From positions 2,914,001 to 2,978,000 of the forward strand of contig NZ_VFNC01000001.1 of the NCBI RefSeq assembly GCF_006715395.1: a stretch of DNA of 64,000 nt, in the 5' to 3' direction. Position 1 is the stretch's first letter, and every line of letters starts with the position of its first letter. Source of the stretch: Streptomyces sp. SLBN-31 (lineage in GTDB: Bacteria; Actinomycetota; Actinomycetes; Streptomycetales; Streptomycetaceae). The notes under the pieces were generated by a model. That model had not been told where the DNA came from. It did not search any database and was given only the letters and a program-made list of their open reading frames with translations. Both the position numbers and the translations under genes were made by a program. Below are positions 60,629 to 64,000 of this stretch, in pieces.

Positions 60629-60802
60629 GTCGGTGGGGCCTCCCCGTCGGCGTACTCACTACTGCGAGGCCCGGGAGGGGTCCGAATGTGACATGGGGAG
60701 GCCGGAATGTGACCCAGCTCTCAGAAAGACGCGGTCGCGTCACACTCCCCGTCCGCGCCGGCCTCTGGAACGCGAGTCCGACGCAAGGAGACGAGCGATC
60801 CG

Positions 60803-61414
60803 ATGAACATCGACTTCACCGCCATGTACGCCTCCCACGACGCCTTCCGCCGCGACCTCGACCGGCTCGCGCGGGCCGTCGCCGCCGGCCGGGCGGACAC
60901 ACCCGGTGTCCGCGCCGGCTGGGAGAACTTCACCCGCCAGCTGCACATCCACCACACCGCCGAGGACGGCGAGCTGTGGCCCCGGGTCAGGGACCGCGTC
61001 GCCGGCCGCCCGCGCGATCTCGAGCTGCTCGACGAGATGGAGGCCGAGCACTCCCGCATCGACCCCCTGCTCGCTGCCGTGGACACCGCGCTGGCCGACC
61101 GCGCGCCCGAACTGCCGGAGCTGGTGGCGGCGCTCCGGGCCACCCTCGACGACCACCTGAAGCACGAGGAGGACGGCGCACTGCCGCTGATGCAGGACGT
61201 CCTCACGGCCGCGGACTGGGCCGCCTTCACCGGCCGCATGCGGCAGACCCAGGGGCTGCGCGGCGCCTCGGTGTTCGTGCCGTGGATCGTCGACGGCGCC
61301 CCACCCGCCGACCGCGCGGCCTTCCTCAACGCCGTACCGCCCCCGGTCCGCATCCTCAACAGGCTTCTGTGGCAGGGGAGTTACCGGCGCAGGGGGTTGT
61401 GGGCGGAAGCCTAG
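60803..61414 (+). CDS. hemerythrin-domain protein
   Basis: The product has 203 residues. The four-helix bundle shows iron ligands H-D-A-F-R-R-D, H-I-H-H-T-A-E-D-G-E-L-W-P, E-A-E-H-S-R-I-D-P and H-L-K-H-E-E-D-G-A-L-P-L. It binds a di-iron centre and may sense or store O2 or NO. Its stop codon TAG lies in the CTAG at 61411-61414 that flanks the MITE-like element. Confidence 0.9.
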   Translation: MNIDFTAMYASHDAFRRDLDRLARAVAAGRADTPGVRAGWENFTRQLHIHHTAEDGELWPRVRDRVAGRPRDLELLDEMEAEHSRIDPLLAAVDTALADRAPELPELVAALRATLDDHLKHEEDGALPLMQDVLTAADWAAFTGRMRQTQGLRGASVFVPWIVDGAPPADRAAFLNAVPPPVRILNRLLWQGSYRRRGLWAEA

Positions 61415-61585
61415 GGTCTGTCGTTCGGACCAGGTCGGCTGCAGGGGCCGGTGCCTTGCGGCCGAGCCGAGCGGGGCCGTGGGGGAGTCGGCGAGTGACG
61501 ACAACGCCGCCAGGGGTGCCTCCTCTGGGGGGGGTGGGTGTGCCGGACCCCGCGACGCCGAGCTGATCCGGACGACGGACACTAG
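61411..61585. mobile_element. MITE-like element with inverted repeats and CTAG target duplication
   Basis: A 167-bp non-coding segment (61415-61581) is flanked on both sides by CTAG. Its ends form imperfect inverted repeats: GGTCTGTCGTTCGGACCAGG at the left and, read from the right, TGTCCGTCGTCCGGATCAGC. It has no transposase. The CTAG duplications supply the stop codons of the two convergent genes, indicating insertion exactly at their overlapping stops. A CTAG/YTAR target is typical of the IS5 family, whose enzyme could mobilise it in trans. Confidence 0.65.
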
Positions 61586-62304
61586 GCCGCATCGTGGAAG
61601 ACGATGCCCAGGGCGCGGCGGTGGCCGGAGCGGACGGTGCTCACGCCGTGCCGCATCGCTCCGGCCGACCAGCCGCGCCGGCCGCGCACGGGCCGGTCCC
61701 GGGTCGTGAACACCAACCCGTGACCCTGCGGGAGGGCGGTGGCGGTGCCGCGGGACTGGGCCCTGGACCGCTGCTCGACCATCAGGAACTCGCCGCCCGT
61801 GTAGTCGGTGCCGTACTCGTCGAGTCCGACCACCACCTGGAGCGGGAAGAGCAGTTCGCCGAACACGTCCCGGTGCAGTGCGTTCCAGTCGCCCTCGGTG
61901 TAGCTGAGCAGGATCTGCGCCGAGCGGTTCTGGCCGGCGGCGTGGCACCGCTCCAGCCAGTCCGCCAGCTCGTCCGGCCACGGCGCCGGACAGCCGAGCC
62001 GGTCCGCCCACTCCCGGGCGACCGGCAGCAGGCGCGGGTACAGCGCGGCGCGCAGGGCGGCCACGGGCGCGGGCAGGTCGTGGGTGAAGTACCGGTACTC
62101 CCCGGAGCCGAACCGGTGCCGCGCCATGTCGACCGTGGTCCGGAACAGCTCCGGCTTCTCGTACAGCGCGGCCAGGTCGCGGCACTCGGCGGGGGTGAGC
62201 AGCCGCCGGGTGGGGGCGCTGCCGTGCACGTCGAGTTCGGCGGCGAGCGCGGTCCAGTCGGTGTCCGCGACACGGTCGCGGGCGCGTGCCTCGGTCAGCG
62301 TCAT
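61582..62304 (-). CDS. 2OG-Fe(II) oxygenase
   Basis: The product has 240 residues from ATG 62304 (GGAAGGAG upstream). The double-stranded beta-helix carries H-x-D in L-H-R-D-V-F-G-E-L, a distal His in M-R-H-G-V-S-T-V, and an Arg for 2-oxoglutarate in R-R-A-L-G-I-V-F-H. The downstream position after the methyltransferase ogt (14 bp apart) suggests a role in alkylation repair like AlkB (inference). It could instead hydroxylate a protein or small molecule. Its stop lies in the right CTAG of the MITE. Confidence 0.88.
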   Translation of the reverse strand: MTLTEARARDRVADTDWTALAAELDVHGSAPTRRLLTPAECRDLAALYEKPELFRTTVDMARHRFGSGEYRYFTHDLPAPVAALRAALYPRLLPVAREWADRLGCPAPWPDELADWLERCHAAGQNRSAQILLSYTEGDWNALHRDVFGELLFPLQVVVGLDEYGTDYTGGEFLMVEQRSRAQSRGTATALPQGHGLVFTTRDRPVRGRRGWSAGAMRHGVSTVRSGHRRALGIVFHDAA

Positions 62305-62318
62305 GGCGTCTCCTTCCC

Positions 62319-62810
62319 TCACGCGAGCATCGGCTGCAGCGCGCCTTCGTGCGTGAGCAGCCGCACCTTGTTCTCGACGCCGCCCGCGTAGCCGCGCATC
62401 GAGCCGTCGGCGCCGATCACCCGGTGGCACGGGCGGACGATGAGGAGGGGGTTGGCGCCGATCGCGGCGCCCACGGCGCGGATCTCGGCGCGCGGCACGT
62501 GCAGCCGGGCGGCGAGCTCCCCGTACGTGGTGGTGCCGCCGTAGGGGATGTCGTCGAGTGCCCGCCACACCCTGAGCTGGAAGTCCGTGCCCTCGGGCGC
62601 GAGATCCAGGTCGAATCGGGTGAGCCGGCCCGCGAAGTAGGCGCCGAGCTGCCGCGCGGCCTCGTCGAGGGGGCCGCCGTCGGGCAACCGCTCGGCACGC
62701 TCGCGTGGCGTGTTCCGCTGTCCGGGCAGGGACACGGAGGTGAGCGCGGTTCCCTCGCCGCCCAGCAGCAGTTCCCCCAGTGGGCTGTCGATCGTCGTGT
62801 AAGTGGTCAT
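62319..62810 (-). CDS. ogt: methylated-DNA--protein-cysteine S-methyltransferase
   Basis: The product has 163 residues from ATG 62810. The acceptor Cys lies in I-V-R-P-C-H-R-V-I-G, with the DNA-binding helix V-G-A-A-I-G-A-N-P and the G-Y-A-G-G-V-E-N-K-V-x-L-L-x-x-E C-terminus. It removes O6-methyl groups from guanine irreversibly. It forms an operon with the 2OG-Fe(II) oxygenase. Confidence 0.95.
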   Translation of the reverse strand: MTTYTTIDSPLGELLLGGEGTALTSVSLPGQRNTPRERAERLPDGGPLDEAARQLGAYFAGRLTRFDLDLAPEGTDFQLRVWRALDDIPYGGTTTYGELAARLHVPRAEIRAVGAAIGANPLLIVRPCHRVIGADGSMRGYAGGVENKVRLLTHEGALQPMLA

Positions 62811-62932
62811 GGCTCCAGTCTGCTGGCCCGCACGGCCTGCGACCGGCGGGAATCGGACGTGGAACTGGGGTCGGCCGAGCGCCGGAAGGTACCACCTCGC
62901 AGGTGCTCTGAACAGGGGGTATTTACGATCCA

Positions 62933-62947
62933 GTACCCCGACGGTAC
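62933..62947. promoter_or_regulatory. candidate operator GTACC-N5-GGTAC of the toxin-antitoxin operon
   Basis: A perfect 5-bp inverted repeat lies 10 bp before the antitoxin ATG, downstream of an AT-rich TATTTA that could be the -10 element. Antitoxin autorepression is usual for such operons. Confidence 0.4.
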
Positions 62948-62956
62948 CGTGAGGGC

Positions 62957-63202
62957 ATGCCAGCACTGAATGTGGAGTTCAGCGATCGGGAGCTCGAGGA
63001 CCTGCGGCAGATCGCCAAGGAACGCGGTACGTCGATGAAGGCGCTCGTGCGGGAGGCCGCCGCCGCCGACATAGCCCGGCACCGGGCCCTGCAAGAGGGT
63101 GCAGAAGCGTTTCGCCGCTTCTTCGCCTCCCATGCCGACGAGTTCGCCGCCGCCTTCCCCGACGACGAACCGCCCACCGCGGGCGAGGGGCGGGTCGCCT
63201 GA
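62957..63202 (+). CDS. ribbon-helix-helix antitoxin
   Basis: The product has 81 residues. It starts L-N-V-E-F-S-D-R-E-L-E-D-L-R-Q-I-A-K-E-R-G-T-S-M-K-A-L-V-R-E-A, a strand-helix-helix DNA-binding fold like Arc/CopG. The acidic C-terminal half would bind the toxin. It precedes a Doc-like toxin gene by 3 bp. Confidence 0.85.
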   Translation: MPALNVEFSDRELEDLRQIAKERGTSMKALVREAAAADIARHRALQEGAEAFRRFFASHADEFAAAFPDDEPPTAGEGRVA

Positions 63203-63205
63203 CCG

Positions 63206-63583
63206 ATGGCATCCGTCATCCACATCGACGTGCCCTGGCTGCTCCAGCGCCACGAAGAGGTCCTGCCGGACCAGCCCACCGTCAACGACTTCTCCGCGCT
63301 GGTCGCCGCCGTCGCCCGCCACCGGGTCGACCCGCCGCGCCTCGGCGTGGACTCCGACCCGGCCTGGCGTGCCGCGGCCCTGTTGCACACCCTCGCGCTG
63401 CTCAAGCCGCTGCCGTCGGCCAACGCCCGTTTCGCCTGCGCGACCGCGGTGGCCTACATGTTCGTCAGCGGCGCCGGTATCGACCCGCCCTACGGCGCCC
63501 TCGTCGACCTCGCCCGCGACCTGATCTCCGGCAAGGCCGACGTCTACGGCGCGGCCGACCGGCTGCGCTCCTGGCAGATCTGA
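63206..63583 (+). CDS. Doc/Fic-like toxin with degenerate Fic motif
   Basis: The product has 125 residues. The Doc fold is evident (A-A-A-L-L-H-T-L-A-L-L-K, F-A-C-A-T-A-V-A-Y-M-F), but the motif H-x-F-x-D-G-N-K-R reads K-P-L-P-S-A-N-A-R-F-A, so the catalytic His and the Lys/Asp positions are altered while Asn and Arg remain. Doc phosphorylates EF-Tu using the His, so this protein may be an inactive or repurposed toxin. A strong terminator follows. Confidence 0.82.
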   Translation: MASVIHIDVPWLLQRHEEVLPDQPTVNDFSALVAAVARHRVDPPRLGVDSDPAWRAAALLHTLALLKPLPSANARFACATAVAYMFVSGAGIDPPYGALVDLARDLISGKADVYGAADRLRSWQI

Positions 63584-63594
63584 GACGCCCTTCT

Positions 63595-63635
63595 GGGCCG
63601 CCGACCCAGGGCGGGAGGAACAGGGTCGGCGGCCC
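63595..63635 (+). terminator. terminator after the toxin-antitoxin operon
   Basis: GGGCCGCCGACCC and GGGTCGGCGGCCC form a perfect 13-bp stem around a 15-nt loop, 12 bp after the toxin stop. Confidence 0.85.
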
Positions 63636-63883
63636 GCGCGGCGCAGGAGAGCCGCCGTCCTGCGCGTGGCCTTCTCAAAGGGGTCGCTTCCCAGTGCACT
63701 TCGGGATGGTGCGCGCCGGGAGCGTGCGCGGGGCGCCGGCGCGTGCGCCTGTTTCACACGGGGCGCATGGAATGCGGAAAGCTCCAGTGGACGCGGCGTG
63801 TCGCTCTTGTATCTGACTTTCTTTCAACGAGGCGGATGTTGCTCAAGTGCCTTGTTGGCTTGGGTGCGTTGTGCAAGGGTGAG
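63636..63883. other. 248-bp region with no recognised gene
   Basis: I see no supported gene on either strand. The GC content is lower than average here, with TTTCTTTCAACG and a GC-poor stretch around 63830-63880. It may carry promoter or 3' regulatory sequence of the flanking gene. Confidence 0.5.
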
Positions 63884-64000
63884 CTAGCCGTGCGGGGGGA
63901 ATGTCCGGGTCTCGTTCGTCCAATCCAGGGGGAGCCGGGTCGGACGGTCGTACCCGAATTCACGCTCCGCGCGCCCGCCGTCCAGAAGGTGTGCACCAAC
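63884..64000 (-). CDS. unknown protein, C-terminal 38 residues only
   Basis: The frame read from the window edge to a TAG at 63884 has real coding character: A-H-L-L-D-G-G-R-A-E-R-E-F-G-Y-D-R-P, then L-D-W-T-N-E-T-R-T-F-P-P-H-G at the end. Codons are GC-rich at the third position. The 5' part lies beyond 64000. I do not recognise the family. Confidence 0.6.
   Translation of the reverse strand, partial: VGAHLLDGGRAEREFGYDRPTRLPLDWTNETRTFPPHG

Noticed and set aside
63754..63999. An 81-codon minus-strand frame at the right edge
   Set aside because: The neighbouring frame, ending at 63884, has the convincing coding character (E-R-E-F-G-Y-D-R-P). The 81-codon frame is its shifted shadow.
1..64000. 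CRISPR arrays, rRNA, tRNA or prophage structural genes
   Set aside because: I found no regularly spaced direct repeats with unique spacers, no tRNA cloverleaf or rRNA-like stretch, and no phage capsid, portal or terminase genes. The tandem repeats at 39.2 kb have no spacers.

Overview
The window is a high-GC actinobacterial chromosome segment, almost certainly from a Streptomyces. The evidence is the very GC-rich third codon positions, frequent GTG starts, a complete conservon (cvnABCD plus a P450), three P450s, Tat- and Sec-exported polysaccharidases, many paired regulators with palindromic operators, and a CebR box TGGGAGCGCTCCCA. It reads as an accessory or chromosome-arm region: mostly small independent operons, no ribosomal or tRNA genes, some gene debris and one MITE-like element.

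Layout. 1-7.9 kb: the 3' end of a D-Ala-D-Ala dipeptidase, SDR oxidoreductases, a FUSC membrane protein, a HAD phosphatase, a PHP protein, topoisomerase IB, and a secreted GH16 glucanase with a ricin-type lectin domain. 8-13.3 kb: VanZ, a compact six-gene Mrp/Mbh-type cation/proton antiporter operon, and a DUF4230 protein. 13.4-15.9 kb: a P450 with a non-canonical K-helix, then fragments of three unrelated genes (TetM/OtrA-like C-terminus, PRPP-synthetase C-half, EF-Tu P-loop), then a STAS protein. 15.9-23 kb: a MarR-controlled aldehyde/alcohol dehydrogenase pair, a quinone-oxidoreductase/GlxA regulator pair, a lipoprotein, and a self-regulated DUF1304-TetR operon. 23-27.6 kb: the conservon, ending in a CYP157-like P450 without the K-helix Arg.

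27.6-33.9 kb: an unrecognised 576-aa protein with a prenyl-synthase-like aspartate-rich motif, preceded by a 33-codon small ORF with a strong ribosome binding site; then an APC transporter/amidohydrolase operon and a TetR regulator. 34-43.8 kb: VOC protein, DUF4235, glutathionyl-hydroquinone-reductase-like protein, CDF transporter, deazaflavin-type oxidoreductase, CYP105-type P450 with its [3Fe-4S] ferredoxin, a TetR/DUF1348 pair with twin operators, flavoprotein, aldo/keto reductase, PhyH dioxygenase and AraC regulator. 44.2-52.7 kb is signalling: a sigma-like/zinc-finger/membrane/lectin fusion, an ArsB/SLC13-type permease with a probable CTG start, a DUF4232 lipoprotein, a Ser/Thr kinase divergent from an ECF sigma factor, and a PAS-GAF-PP2C-HATPase phosphatase.

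52.9-58.4 kb is a glycoside-hydrolase pair (GH2, GH9), the GH9 gene carrying a CebR operator. 58.4-64 kb: an orphan cytochrome b translationally coupled to an internally deleted SigJ-type sigma factor, a hemerythrin, a MITE inserted exactly at the shared CTAG stop codons of two convergent genes, an alkylation-repair pair (Ogt plus 2OG-Fe(II) oxygenase), a ribbon-helix-helix/Doc-like toxin-antitoxin pair with a degenerate Fic motif, and the 3' end of an unknown gene.

The most interesting items are the small peptide plus isoprenoid-synthase-like gene, the sigma-lectin fusion, the truncated sigma/cytochrome b couple, the MITE, and the two P450s with altered EXXR motifs. All functional assignments are by reading the sequence; no database search was run.
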